The position numbers were made by a program, and so were the translations under genes. Positions 44,435-55,456 of a stretch of 64,000 bases of DNA are shown piece after piece (within the stretch, counting starts at the first letter, position 1; the number at the start of each line of letters is the position of its first letter). The notes below the pieces were generated by a model, which saw only the letters and a program-made list of their open reading frames with translations, did not search any database and was not told the origin of the DNA. Source of the DNA: Auricularia sp. M13. Taxonomy: Eukaryota > Basidiomycota > Agaricomycetes > Auriculariales > Auriculariaceae. Where the stretch lies: assembly GCA_037042915.1 (NCBI GenBank), contig CM073198.1, positions 4,216,001 to 4,280,000 of the forward strand. The letters run 5' to 3'.

Positions 44435-45985
44435 GTGGATATACAAGTTCATCTCAGCTACTTTGAAAGTCGATTCGTTCTTGAATAAACAATGTCACAA
44501 ACGCCTCATGAACAAGTACTAGGGTCAGATCATTGTCTCGAGGGCGGACGGAAACATCACCAGTTGAGGCTACCACATCGCCCGCAGGTGGCGGCGTGAG
44601 CGGAGCGCTGAGTTAATGCATCAGCCTTTGTGCCTGTTATACTCGCTAATTCTTCCTCATCCGCTGGATAAGTTTGGGCTGAGCAGTGGGTTCGCGCCGT
44701 GCTCAAGATATTGGAATAAGCCGTGTGAACTGACTGATGGTCGAGAACGTTGAGATAAACCGCCCTCGGATCCCCAAGAGTTTGTATAAGATACTGGCAA
44801 TGCTTGCTCCGGCGTATCGGCCGCCCGCGCCTCCTGATTGAAGGAAGGCTGGGCTCGTACGATAATGTATGCTCCTCACGCAGCAGCCTCTATGACCAAG
44901 GATCAGAAAGCGCAGCTGCACCCCAATGAGTTTCACGACCATGTCAGCCGTTGAACAGACGAAAACTCACCTAGCGGGTTGTCGATTTGCACTGTGCGCT
45001 TACGGGGAGTCAAGATACGATGCGCGACAACGGCGTTAAGATTGACCCTCGGCTCTTCATCAGCCACGGAGTGGCGCAGGAACGCGACGGTGCAAAGCAA
45101 TACGGACGCGGCAGTATTGGGTTCGTGTTTGTGAGCCCTCGAGGTCTCGGGCGCAGCGCATCGAGGAGAGTACAGCACTTGCCCGCGCCCGTTGCCCGTT
45201 GATCTCCAGGTCTTGCTGTTTCTCTTCGCGCCGGCGATGGTACCCGTGACCTGCGATCCAATCGCTCAATCTGTCTGGCAGTCGACGTTCTTCGAGCGGA
45301 TATAGACTGCGGATGTATGGCGCGCGCGATGTCCCAGGCTGGGACGGTGTTGCGCTCGACGGTACGCGCTATCACGCGCCCCGCAAGTTGGTCGACGTCG
45401 AACGGCAGCCAGGTATGCTCATGGTGCATCTTCGCGGGCAGCAAGTGCTGCCCCGCCCGCACCAGGGCGCCCTCATTCTGCCGGTCTACACGCGTTGTGA
45501 CCACGAGGGATGTACACCTCCCTCAGGGCACTCAGTGGGCCAGAAATTGTGCACCGCTCATATCCAAATGAAGGACATATAACTTGTATTATAACACTGG
45601 CAGATTTACGTTGCCTGTCATCCCATAAGTTTGAATGTGACCAACAGTTCGTGCCCGCGGAAAACGTACTACGAATTTGCGAGATAAATTACCGAAACTA
45701 ATAAATCGTTCGAACACGCCGTACCTCAAGGACTGGTACTCAATGATGCACAATCTCCAAATCAGACTGCTTTGGATCCCCTCCCTCAACCGCAGCTGCG
45801 ACGAGCGGTCGCCGGCGACGACGCTGCGGGGCGCTTGCACGGCAGGTCCAGCTCCCAAATCAACAATTGTCAGGTCTAAACCATGCCGAACAGACGCAGC
45901 TGCGAGGTGAGTCAACTTGCAGACGGTCGTCAGGCGGTTCGCATAGCGCTAGTTGCAGAAGTTAACTAAATGGTCCGAGCCCACT
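44435..45985. other. No confident gene
   Basis: Frames at 45010-45582 on both strands are exon-like (for example DWIAGHGYHRRREEK on minus; GARDVPGWDGVALDG on plus), but neither could be chained or assigned. Confidence 0.35.
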
Positions 45986-47484
45986 GGCATTCGAGAGCGC
46001 GGCCCTCAACGGAAGAAGCCAAGTCGAAGTGCGAGGATTGACGACGGCGCAGCAGAAGTACGTACAGTTGCAGACGCGGGCTGGAGTGTGCGGCTGTCGT
46101 GCGCGTTCGGGTGTCTGTAAAGATTATGAGTGACTTGTTCATGGATACGAGCAACGTGGGTGGGAGAATGTACAACGACGGCCAATTCGTCAACGTCAGA
46201 GGTACCAACCAGTACAGGTCTGACTACCGCTGAGCCCTCGCCAGCGGGCGGCACAAGCCAGTGCGTAGCGCGCTGGCATTCGAGAGCGCGGCCCTCAACG
46301 AAAGAAGCCAAGTCGAAGTGCGAGGATTGACGACGGCGCAGCAGAAGTACGTACAGTTGCAGACGCGGGCTGGAGTGTGCGGCTGTCGTGTGCGTTCGGG
46401 TGTCTGTAAAGATTATGAGTGACTTGTTCATGGATACGAGCAACGCGGGTGGGAGAATGTACAACGACGGCCAAGTCGTCAACGTCAGAGGTACCAACCA
46501 GTACAGGTCTGACTACCGCTGAGCCCTCGCCAGCGGGCGGCACAAGCCAGTGCGTAGCGCGCTGGCATTCGAGAGCGCGGCCCTCAACGAAAGAAGCCAA
46601 GTCGAAGTGCGAGGATTGACGACGGCGCAGCAGAAGTACGTACAGTTGCAGACGCGGGCTGGAGTGTGCGGCTGTCGTGTGCGTTCGGGTGTCTGTAAAG
46701 ATTATGAGTGACTTGTTCATGGATACGAGCAACGCGGGTGGGAGAATGTACAACGACGGCCAAGTCGTCAACGTCAGAGGTACCAACCAGTACAGGTCTG
46801 ACTACCGCTGAGCCCTCGCCAGCGGGCGGCACAAGCCAGTGCGTAGCGCGCTGGCATTCGAGAGCGCGGCCCTCAACGAAAGAAGCCAAGTCGAAGGGAG
46901 ATAATGACGCGATGGATGCAGCACCAGTACTTACCGTTGCGGTCGCGTGCTCGTCCACAAGATCTCGTCGAAGTCTTAATCTATTCGGCGCCGTCAGCAA
47001 CGTTGCATGCAGCCCACTGTACGGGGTACCGCTCGTGGAGTTGAGCTCTGGCGTGCTTGCGCTGCTGTTGCGCCGTTCAGTGCCCTCTACTGTCGGTAGG
47101 CCGCCAATGTCCTCGATGCAGAACTCCAACGATGCTAGAGGTACAACACAGTACACTAGCGTCGAGAAGCTCTCGTCGGCGCGCGGCACAACTCAGTGCG
47201 GGCGCGCTGGGACGTGAGGGTGGGAAACATGCGGCGCTTGCCGCCGGCCGCAGATATGCCTGCGGTCGGCGCTTTAAACCGCGTTCCAGCGCCTGCGACG
47301 CACGCAGCGGCAGATCACGCAGACAGCAGCATATTGAGGTCTGAGACGGCATTCTCGCGCGTCGGCCACGCGCTTAATCCTTTCTCCCTCACGGTCCAGG
47401 AGGACCCGTCCTCGCAAACACATCTAAAGCAGAATCCGTAACACGTCTCGCACTGCATTGCTCGCCAAGGATATATAGTCAGGT
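45986..47484 (-). repeat. Third copy of the repeat arm
   Basis: Same orientation as the 12615-14740 arm. Three units follow each other at exactly 289 bp (equiv. positions 46126, 46415 and 46704) and differ at only a few bases, so this array looks younger or better homogenised than the one at 13 kb. The distal segment follows and stops abruptly at 47484, just after the GGATATATAGTCAGG motif. The other arm continues for about 250 bp beyond that motif. The inner edge near 45986 is also abrupt, and no remnant of the large gene is visible inside it. Confidence 0.93.
46126..46811 (+). other. Recurrent 35-codon ORF, three copies in third arm
   Basis: Intact copies at 46126-46233, 46415-46522 and 46704-46811, exactly one repeat period apart, with two amino-acid changes among them (Ala/Val and Val/Phe). 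Both changes alter the protein, so there is no sign of purifying selection in this small sample. Confidence 0.4.
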
Positions 47485-49307
47485 GTCGACCTGACCTCCA
47501 CTGCAGTCGTTGCGGATCCGGAGGACTTTGGACCTGTGCGCGACCTTCGGCGCCTGTATATAAGGCCCAAGTATGACAACTTCTGCGTGACGTTTCTCTC
47601 GCCGGCTTGTCGCTGAACGTCCAGGGCTTCTCTGACCCTATTCCTTCTTGCTGTAAGAGCTGCATATCTGCATTGCTATGGAAACCCCCGCTGCACACTG
47701 CATCTGTCTTCGTCCATTTTCGCTTCGCTTGTCGACATGGATCACGATAGTCTGTCTGTCTGCTTGTTCTCGATATTCTTTCTGTTGGTCCGTTTTTTGC
47801 ACCATGCCGTTGCCGAACATCGACGTCCGCCTGCGAAGGGCAGCGCGTTGAACTTCTTCGTCCTGTTATCTACGAACGTGCCGTTCTTCTTCGCTGTGCT
47901 CCTGCCCTCGCTCTTGCTTCGTCGGCCCACTTCGTCAGCATTGCCGCCAAGCACGGACCCGTTTGCGGACGACGTCGCCCTCAATGACGCACCGCACCGG
48001 CTGGGCAACACTGTTATCTCCTCGCTGTCGCTGATCGGCGGCCCCTGCGCGCCCGTGTCATCATCGGCCCACCTCGCTGCTCGATTCCGGTGTCATCTTC
48101 CTCTCGCCCGCCTGCCGCCGGCGTTGTCGCGTGCAGCCAAGAATGACACACTGCACTGCACGGCGCGGGCGCGATATCGGGTCCTTTGAGTCAGGACGGA
48201 CGGCGAAGACCACCGCGCGCAGCAGATCGTCTGACAACGAGGACGATGGCCCGAACGCGAGCACAACATCGCTCATTCCGCTCGCACCGGCGCGCGCTTG
48301 TTCGTCCCGGACCGGTTGGCGAGCAGTCTTATCTTAGATGTGCTCCAGACTTAGTCGGGCTTGCGGCGCATGAGTAGGCTCTTGGCGTGCAGCTCGAAGC
48401 AGCACCGAAACGGCCACGCCAAAGGAAAACCACGGCCGCCGTATGGTCGCCGCCGTGCTTGAGCGCTGGGTCGTGCAGCTCCCCAGCGAGCTCGAATATC
48501 ATACGCTTCTCGACATCTTCCTCGTGTCTCGCTCGTTGCGCTCTGCGACCTGCTCCAGCTCTTGCAGGTACGCTTCGCTTGACACTGAACGAGACGAGCA
48601 GTACTGCGAGTCGTATTGTGCGCGTGCATACATTCGTGGATATGCTGTACTGCATGGCAACTTTATCCCTTGTGGGTTGCTTGCACGACGAGGTGCTCTG
48701 CTCCTTTCCCCGATGTGCTTATTCCGTATCTTATGCGCACACTTCGCGGGGTCGCCCGTCCTAGCCTGCCGCTCCGACGTCCAGCCCAGCGTCTAGCCCC
48801 GCTGCCGAGAAGAGGCTTTTGCTCTCGGGCTGTTGCCGGGAGGGCGCTGTGCTGCCGCTCGTTCTCCTGGCGTTCGTGTGAGATCCCTCTTTCAGGTCTT
48901 GCTGAGTTGCCATCTTACACGTTACCACCGCAGCTCGAGTTCCGTCTTAGCATCTTCACATTTTTGCATAGATGCTGCACCAACTCAGGAAGGCGCTGCC
49001 ATTGGCATATTACTCAAGCAACTTCTGCGATGGCCGGAGTCACGTTATCAGCATCATGGAACATCAACGCGACGCATTTGTCGTAAGCGGTCATCGCGCG
49101 CGAACGGCGAGGCTCGCAGAGCCGAGCCTCGCGCGGTCCTGGGGCTTGAGCTCGAGAATATTTGACTGTGGACATCATTGCGACCCAGGGATCATAGGAA
49201 CTTGTCAGTGGTCACAGAGTGCCAATAGGAGTATAAACTATGCAGTTTCAGAGCTGTGCGCAAGTTTTGTACCTTAGGAGTCGGTGACTGCCGTTAGCGG
49301 CGCTACG
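47485..49307. other. 1.8-kb insert between pieces of the third arm
   Basis: Sequence unrelated to the other arms. A plus-strand frame 47737-48189 encodes a hydrophobic start (SVCLFSIFFLLVRFLHHAV) and a second helix-like stretch (STNVPFFFAVLLPSLLL), which looks like part of a membrane protein; 48443-48796 and 48616-49086 are weaker frames. No family recognised. Confidence 0.4.
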
Positions 49308-49352
49308 ATAAATACAGATTCGGTCAAGCATCGCACGGAATGCTTCATGAAG
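49308..49352 (-). repeat. Remnant of the outer end of the repeat arm
   Basis: About 45 bp match 14646-14692, the outer part of the right arm, with about three mismatches. It lies 1.8 kb beyond the point where the third arm copy breaks off, in the same orientation. This suggests that the outer part of that copy was separated or replaced by the unrelated sequence at 47485-49307. Confidence 0.75.
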
Positions 49353-49429
49353 CTTGCCCACTCCCCCGTGAGCGTGATAGTCCCAGTTAGACTCAAAACT
49401 CGACAGGCGAAAGTCTGCGCCAGGGAATA

Positions 49430-50425
49430 TCAAATGTCCTCCTCGTCTGTGTCGGCGGTCAAGTCGATCACTTCACGATTCAGGACGGGTTCCGCGATAT
49501 CGACATTGCCTCCGGCGATGGACCTGGTGAGGCAATATGCTCTGTATCAAGACACTGGTGACGAGATTAAATCTTTCACTTGCCTGCTGGACTTCGAGGA
49601 GGCAATGCCAGCAGCTTGCTCCTCCATCGCAATCTCCTCTTTTCGCTGCAAAGCCCGCTGGCGCATCATTTTCTCACTCACAGACTCCTCCTCCTCGTCG
49701 TCGTCGGCGTCGTCCGGAAACATAGAACTGCCGTAGTCCCAACTTGCCCTCATGATCTTGAGCGCTTCAGAGCGTGGGGACTTCGAATCTTCCATAATCA
49801 GCGCGAGTGCTGCTTCGGGTACCAGTACTGAGGAGAGAAACGTCTGAGCGCTGAGGGGAGCATAACGGTCACTGGCGTCTTGAAGGTCGGATAAGGGATA
49901 GAGAACGGCCAATATTTGGTGCAGCACGTATGCCCCGCGTTCGCCGTAGCTGAGACAAAGTAAGCCAGAGCGACTGTAATTCAAATTACGCACTATCCTG
50001 GCTGTATCCGCTCAAAAATGGCATACTGTCCCATGGCACTCTCCGCGACCCGCGTTCCGACGCGCGCGGCGTATTCAATCGCTTCGGCGAAGAAACTACT
50101 GAACGTTGGATCGATAAGTAGACGGTCGAGCACGTGCCGGAGTGCAGAGATACGGGCAGGCAATGCGTTAAAGTCTATGTGCGTTGGCCATCCAGCGCGT
50201 ATGGCGTGTGGAAGCGTCCTTGCCTCAAATTGATGGCGGTAACAAACGCTGGCGAAATCCAAAAAGTTGGCTTTGAGGCCCAGTGGATTAGTAGATCGGG
50301 GATTGCGCCAGGACTTGGGCCGGGCGTTTCTGAGGAGTTCTTCGAATTTCTCGGAGCAGGTCTCCGGCAAGACCTCGTCACAGTAGGGGCAGAGACGACA
50401 GATTGTTGATTTCAGGGAAGGTATC
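49430..50425 (-). CDS. RTC4-like domain protein with C-terminal SIM
   Basis: Minus-strand exons 49994-50425, 49584-49949 and 49430-49541. The first visible exon has CRLCPYCDEVLPE, then DFASVCYRHQFEA and AGWPTHIDFNALPARI. The GTGCGT..CAG intron (49950-49993) recreates PGYYGERGAYVLHQIL. The next exon runs through SVLVPEAALALIMED and WDYGSSMFPDDADDDEEEE. These are features I recognise from the RTC4 (restriction of telomere capping 4) domain, which is widely expanded in basidiomycetes. The last intron appears to be GC-AG type (GCAAGT..CAG, 42 bp, 49542-49583). It keeps frame into a tail ending EVIDLTADTDEEDI, a classic SUMO-interaction motif flanked by acids. N-terminal exons upstream of 50425 were not resolved. 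Probably nuclear; the molecular role is unknown. Confidence 0.85.
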
Positions 50426-51972
50426 CTGGAGTTGCAACGTCAGTCGTGCTCGTCAAAGCATGGGAAAAATGGTGCACCGGTTATCAGAACTGGCCCGGAT
50501 ACGCTTGAAGTTTCCGGCGGTATCATACTGGTCGTTCGACGGCGTTGAACGTCGTTTGAGCGGGGATGCCTCCCTGGAGAGAACTAAGTCGACTGCAGTG
50601 CGTTATGGATGTGCGAACCGATAAGTGACTGCTGCGGGACCCATGTCTCGAACTTCGACTGGCGAGGACTGGTGACAAGCATGGTCAGAGAAATAAGCAT
50701 CGGATGCTCCAGATGCTCACTCGCTGTTGCAGACGATTGCTCACGGAGGGCCTGCGTCATACGACGGACAGATAGAGAAATCGCTGTCTCCTTATACTGT
50801 CAGCTCATCCTAAAGGAGTAAGTAAGGGTCGGCCACGTTTAAGTTCTCCAAAACTCTGCCGGCGCCGCGCCTGTGCCAAGAGGCACAATATCTGTTCAAT
50901 ATGTTACATATTGACAATATAATGATACCTGTGTGAGGCGCAAACCAGGGCGTAGTGAGTATGGAAAGACAAAGCACTATTGGGCATTGGTAGCAGGCTC
51001 GTGGCTATACGAGTCACAAGATATAGCGGTTTCAGGTGCGTCCAGACGAGGCGGCGGGCACGCAGCGGATGAGACGAAGGCATCCCTCCGAGCAGACCGA
51101 GGGTGTGTTGACTAAGAAGACAAGTACTGTGACGACATATTGAGGATACAATAAGTCGGCGCATTCCGTCGCAGTCTCGTGACCAGACCTCGGGCTTACG
51201 GAGCCGGCCCGGCAGCTCCCCCATTTTGAATTTCAGGGAGGTTGGTTCCGGATTCATCAGCCGATAGATCCGTTGCCGCCGACCCATCGCATTCGAACCT
51301 CCTATGAAGCCTGGTCATGAGGCTAACCGACATCTTGATTCAAGCTATTATGTAACAACATGGGACTATCAACATACATATGTTGCGCGACCGCAAAACA
51401 CACGCAAGCCGAAGGACATATTGTTTCGACTGGCACGAGGCCATGGATCAATTTGGGCGTATCCTATTGTTATGCTGACTGCTCGCCGTGCCTAATCTCG
51501 CACTTTTCCATGGCGTGGACCATGAAGCCTGCGTTAGAGAATAGAATAGACCACACGGCACGAAATTGTCCGAGCCGTCCGCCAGTATGTGCCATGGATA
51601 GCCTTCGCTTTCGAGCCATTTCTGAGATCATGTTGCTCGATGTTGAATGCCTGAAGTGGCGCGTATCCAGCCTTATGTCCGGTTTCAATGTGGGAAGGTC
51701 TTTCCCCGCCTATAAAACCCGCGCCTTGACATCGAGGAAGTCGCTCATCAGGCATGCCTCATACATCCCGCCGCTGCTTTAGTCCTCCTGCGATAAACGG
51801 GCCCGATTGGCAACACTGTCCCCCGGCTCAATGGTTCAACAGACGGTCCGTAGTATTTCAGAGCGACCTTGCCTCTACACTCCGTCCACGAGTTGGCCCT
51901 CCCGAGACTACTGCACATTCGGACGAAGGTAGCAGGGGTATATGCGCCTGCAGAACCCTGTGTCAATGCTCA
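50426..51972. other. Probable 5' part of the RTC4-like gene, unresolved
   Basis: Minus-strand frames at 50904-51287 and 51470-51755 may hold N-terminal exons, but no in-frame chain was found. Plus-strand frames here are overlapping and unconvincing. Confidence 0.35.
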
Positions 51973-52648
51973 ATGAGACGACAATCTCTTAGCGATGACA
52001 TGGATAGTCGCAGCGAGTTTGTATCGCCATCCATTCAAAGCCAACCACCGAGTGGTAGCCAGACAGCAGTCGCAGCCGAACGTTCCCAGAGCAGGAATTG
52101 TGTTCGACCACCCATACCTACCGAGCCTACGCGTACAAGTGAGGCTGAGACTGAAGATGCTGGTCTCGACGAAGCGACCAGCTCGAGCAAGATAGGCCCT
52201 GGGATTCAGACGCAGGAAAGGTAGGAATGGCTTGACTTGTAGAACGCAGATTAACCTTCCTCTAGACGGGCAGCTGTATCAGTCTCGGAGCCAGCCAGTC
52301 CATCAAAAGGACTCGTGCCCAAACCTCGGGGATACGTTGCGCTCGCTAACAGAAGCGGATACGATTTGCGCGAGAGTCTGGGATGGGATGAAAAGAGATA
52401 CAATGAGGTGCAGGTGAGCCAATGCGGATTTTCTTGGCAGCATTATGTACCGATTGCACATGCGGCAGGATGAAATCAAGGCGTTGGCCGAAGCGCATTT
52501 GGAGATGTCCACCACATATGGAAAACAGGACAGCCGGAAGGTTGATATTGTCTGCCAACTGGTACGCGGATTTCATAAGTTACAAGTCGCTATCAAACTC
52601 ACCCTGGGAGTAGGCGTGTCAGAAGGATGCGAGACTAATGGAGTATGA
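51973..52648 (+). CDS. Three-exon orphan gene, 191 residues
   Basis: Exons 51973-52220, 52266-52413 and 52469-52648, with introns of 45 (GTAGGA..TAG) and 55 bp (GTGAGC..CAG), join in frame. The product starts MRRQSLSDDMDSRSEF, is Ser/Pro/Gln-rich in the first half (SPSIQSQPPSGSQTA), then has GYVALANRSGYDLRESLGWD and a helical EIKALAEAHLEMSTTYGK segment, ending CETNGV. No known domain recognised. It lies 145 bp before copy 2 of the 2.5-kb repeat and is divergent from the RTC4-like gene. Confidence 0.6.
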
Positions 52649-52896
52649 AGGCTATTGGCCCGTGAGAGATATCCTCAAGTGCTTACTCTATATCAACGCT
52701 GGGCGAGCCGGGGCCAAAGGGCGCGGCAAGGAGCTGGATATTTGATACAATGCGAGTTGGGGCCTGCACGAAAGAAATTGAAGTCGATAAACAGCCTACA
52801 CATCACTCTCCTCGCTTTCCTCTACGTAAACCAGTGTTTCGCGTCGTCCTTTCGCGGCTACGGAGTGAGTGAGTAGAGGAAGAGTGAATATTGCGA

Positions 52897-53262
52897 TTAA
52901 CGCACCAGGCTACGGCACTTCTTCGTTGCATGGCTATGCATGTTGGCGAGTTTGACCCAGCAACCGCACGCATCGCACTGGCCGTTTGCTCCGCGTACGG
53001 AGCGAACCTGAGCGGTGACATCTTGGGAGACCACTGTGGGGGATGCGGCTCGGTCTGAAGCGGAGACGCGTCGCACAGGAGAGCGCAGCGAACGAAGGTG
53101 TCGGCCAGCAGGCAGGTTCTCGCGGCTTTCTCCAACATCTTGCTCGGGTGCGACGGTACCAACGACGCCGGGCGAGAGCTCTGACGACCGACCCGACGGG
53201 TCCGTAGGCGTGGTAGAGATGATCTGGGTCTCGGGCTGGACGATGTCAGCATGAGGAGACAA
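52897..53262 (-). CDS. C2HC zinc-finger-like ORF in 2.5-kb repeat, copy 2
   Basis: A 121-codon frame almost identical to that at 14914-15279 (Met/Ile and Ala/Val changes only), with the same C-terminal CDACGCWVKLANMHSHATKKC block. Retention of the frame in both copies is expected from their near-identity and is not by itself evidence of function. Confidence 0.45.
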   Translation of the reverse strand: MSPHADIVQPETQIISTTPTDPSGRSSELSPGVVGTVAPEQDVGESRENLPAGRHLRSLRSPVRRVSASDRAASPTVVSQDVTAQVRSVRGANGQCDACGCWVKLANMHSHATKKCRSLVR

Positions 53263-53539
53263 GCAAGGTTACACGCACCGCGACCGACAGGGTGCGCGCA
53301 AGACGGGGGTCGGGATGACTCGTCGGTTGCGGTGCAGGTCCGCTGGTGTATACAGGCGACTACGTCAAAGTTAGCCAGTTGCTCGTAAAGAGGACTAGGA
53401 TCCGCAGACGAACCCGAAGCCAGTTGCTACGTTCAGAGTCGGTAGGAGGCAAAGAAGGATGAGGATGATAGATGGTGCCGAATGCCGGAGAGAGCGGGTG
53501 GAACGGCGGTAACGCCTTAACTGGCTCCAGAGGCAGAGG

Positions 53540-54226
53540 CTACGGAATAATGAGGTTGATCGAAGGAGCGCAAGCGACCAAAGACGCGACATACGGCAGG
53601 TGGCCGCGACAGACTGGGCTGATCGACCGGTACCATCGGCGCCGGACGTAGGTGGATGAGGTTGGGGGAAGCGGAGGGAGCAACGCGCAAGGTGGGAGTG
53701 CGCTGACCGGACGGGCGAAGACGAGCGGACTGTACAACATTAATCGAAGTCGGGAGCGAGCGTAGGCGCGCCAACGTACCATATCCTCAGCGGGTGCGCG
53801 GTCATGGTCGAGCATAAGCGGGCTGGGCAGCCTCGGCGGTGCTGGTGGCTGCAACAGAGACGGAGCGAGACCGGCGGCGTGCCGGGGCCGATCGAGCGTA
53901 CGAGGTGTTGCCGCAGGCTTGTCGAGAGGTTTCAAGCGGGGCAACTGAAATGGAATTCGGTCAAGATGGAAGGGCGGGAGAAATAGCGAATGTGGACGCA
54001 CCACGGGCTGCTTGTAGTGCTTTGCGGTCTGGGCCGGCGACTCTGGCGACGGCGACGGCGGGCGCGGCGGCGGGTTTTCGTAGTACAGACGGTGATAGGT
54101 CCGAGGCGACAAAGCCGGGGCGTGCCCAGGCATTGAGAAGGCCGGGGGCGGGGGCGGCGTAGCAGGCGCGGGCGCGACCGGGCTCTGCGCTCGAGGTGAG
54201 CTACAGACGGGGCAGGCGAGCGGCAA
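53540..54226 (-). CDS. 228-codon Pro-rich ORF of the 2.5-kb repeat, open in this copy
   Basis: The frame starts MPLACPVCSSPRAQSPV and ends ACAPSINLIIP at a stop at 53540. It is Pro/Arg-rich with one CPVC pair. It is intact here and split in copy 1. If it is the upstream exon of the C2HC finger ORF at 52897-53262, the intervening 280 bp must hold one or more introns, which I could not place. The function is unknown; it may equally be non-coding repeat sequence with a chance frame. Confidence 0.4.
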   Translation of the reverse strand: MPLACPVCSSPRAQSPVAPAPATPPPPPAFSMPGHAPALSPRTYHRLYYENPPPRPPSPSPESPAQTAKHYKQPVVRPHSLFLPPFHLDRIPFQLPRLKPLDKPAATPRTLDRPRHAAGLAPSLLQPPAPPRLPSPLMLDHDRAPAEDMVRWRAYARSRLRLMLYSPLVFARPVSALPPCALLPPLPPTSSTYVRRRWYRSISPVCRGHLPYVASLVACAPSINLIIP

Positions 54227-55169
54227 CTAACCGATGAGGCGACGGATACCGCGCTCGACACGGCCCAGTGAGGTGTTGGCGGCCGCGCGAAGGAACGCGA
54301 GGGCGGCGAATGTACCGTCGGAGGCGTTCTGTGAACGGGGAGAACAGAACGCTGGCGCGAGGTTAGCATTTGAAGCTTCAGAGGAAGTGAACGCTTACGC
54401 GACTGAGTGCCGGAACGGCCGGGTAAGACAACTGCTGGCTGTAAGAAACAGCGGGCGCTGCCGTCAAGGGCGTCGTGTCGCGGTGGTGGAAGGAGGCCTG
54501 CTGCGACCGGAGGTGAATGCGCGTTGGCCGGAGACATCACACGTACCGAAGCCGCGCCGCACGCTGTCCTCGCCGTCGACCGGGTTTACGAGGACCATCG
54601 ACGACTGTCGGCCGCCTGGCGCGACGACGGCGTGCGCATTCATAGTCCCGGTCGCGCCGGACTCGGTGTGCTAAGCGCCGGTGAGCAAGAGGGCCGACTC
54701 TGGCGAACGAAAGAGCTCACGCTTGAGGCACGGGCCTGGACCTGCTTGCGATGGGAACGAATCTTGAGCATGTGGGCCTGCGATTCCTTGGCCGCATTCG
54801 CCTACGACGGGATATTGTCAGCAGCGACCAGCCAGGCGACTGCGCACACGCACGATTTTTTCGCTATGCTCCCGTTTCGGCGAGAGCGACGGCTTGGGCG
54901 AGTTGGAGTCCATTGCCATGCAGTCTGGTGTAGACGACGGTTCCCCAGCAGAGGCCCATTCGCGGCCTTATATACGACTCGGCCCACATTCTGGCAGTGG
55001 TGCAGACCCTGGCTAGGGCGCGCGGTCGAACAGATTAGGCACGGCGGGCAGGACGGGCAGCAAAGCAATATGCCATCGTGTACGAGGACAAGCGATACCC
55101 GGCACGTGCCGCTCTTGACAATAGGTCCCTGAACTTGCACGTGCCCCGCACATGTCGCCTGCGGTTTGC

Positions 55170-55306
55170 TCAATCCTTGCTCAATATGTTGCTGCGTCTG
55201 GCCCAATGTGTCGCCCGCGTCTGGCTCAATATGTCGCCCGCGTCTTGTTCAATATGTCGCCCGCATCTGGCTCGATCTGTCGCCCTTGTCTTGCTCACCA
55301 TGTTCC
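55170..55306 (+). repeat. CAATATGTC minisatellite, copy 2
   Basis: Same array as 17186-17325, about five units of ~24 bp at the end of copy 2 of the 2.5-kb repeat. Confidence 0.8.
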
Positions 55307-55456
55307 CTTCCGCGCGGCGTCCTCCCAGTCGTACACGAAGTGACCACTCATTTACCCGGTCAATGTCTCGCCAGCGGCTTGCAGTAGCACTGCACAATCT
55401 CCTGCTCAATCTATTTGGCTCCACATACAAAGTTCTGTCATCTACCTCGACGTCAT

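Larger units (their letters stand above)
52793..55314 (+). repeat. 2.5-kb dispersed repeat, copy 2
   Basis: Direct copy of 14805-17336 with only scattered differences, including a two-base addition near 54058, loss of a few bases near 54547-54560 and a two-base addition near 55020. The two copies lie 38.0 kb apart, too far and in the wrong context to be the two ends of one retroelement. Confidence 0.95.

Noticed and set aside
29182-49295. Helitron ends at the hairpin motifs
   Set aside because: No CTRR terminus after the hairpin, no TC start and no Rep/helicase fragment; kept only as a repeated motif of unknown origin.
14805-55314. The two 2.5-kb direct repeats as the long terminal repeats of one retroelement
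   Set aside because: They lie 38 kb apart with many unrelated genes between them, and I recognise no reverse transcriptase, protease or integrase segment anywhere in the window.
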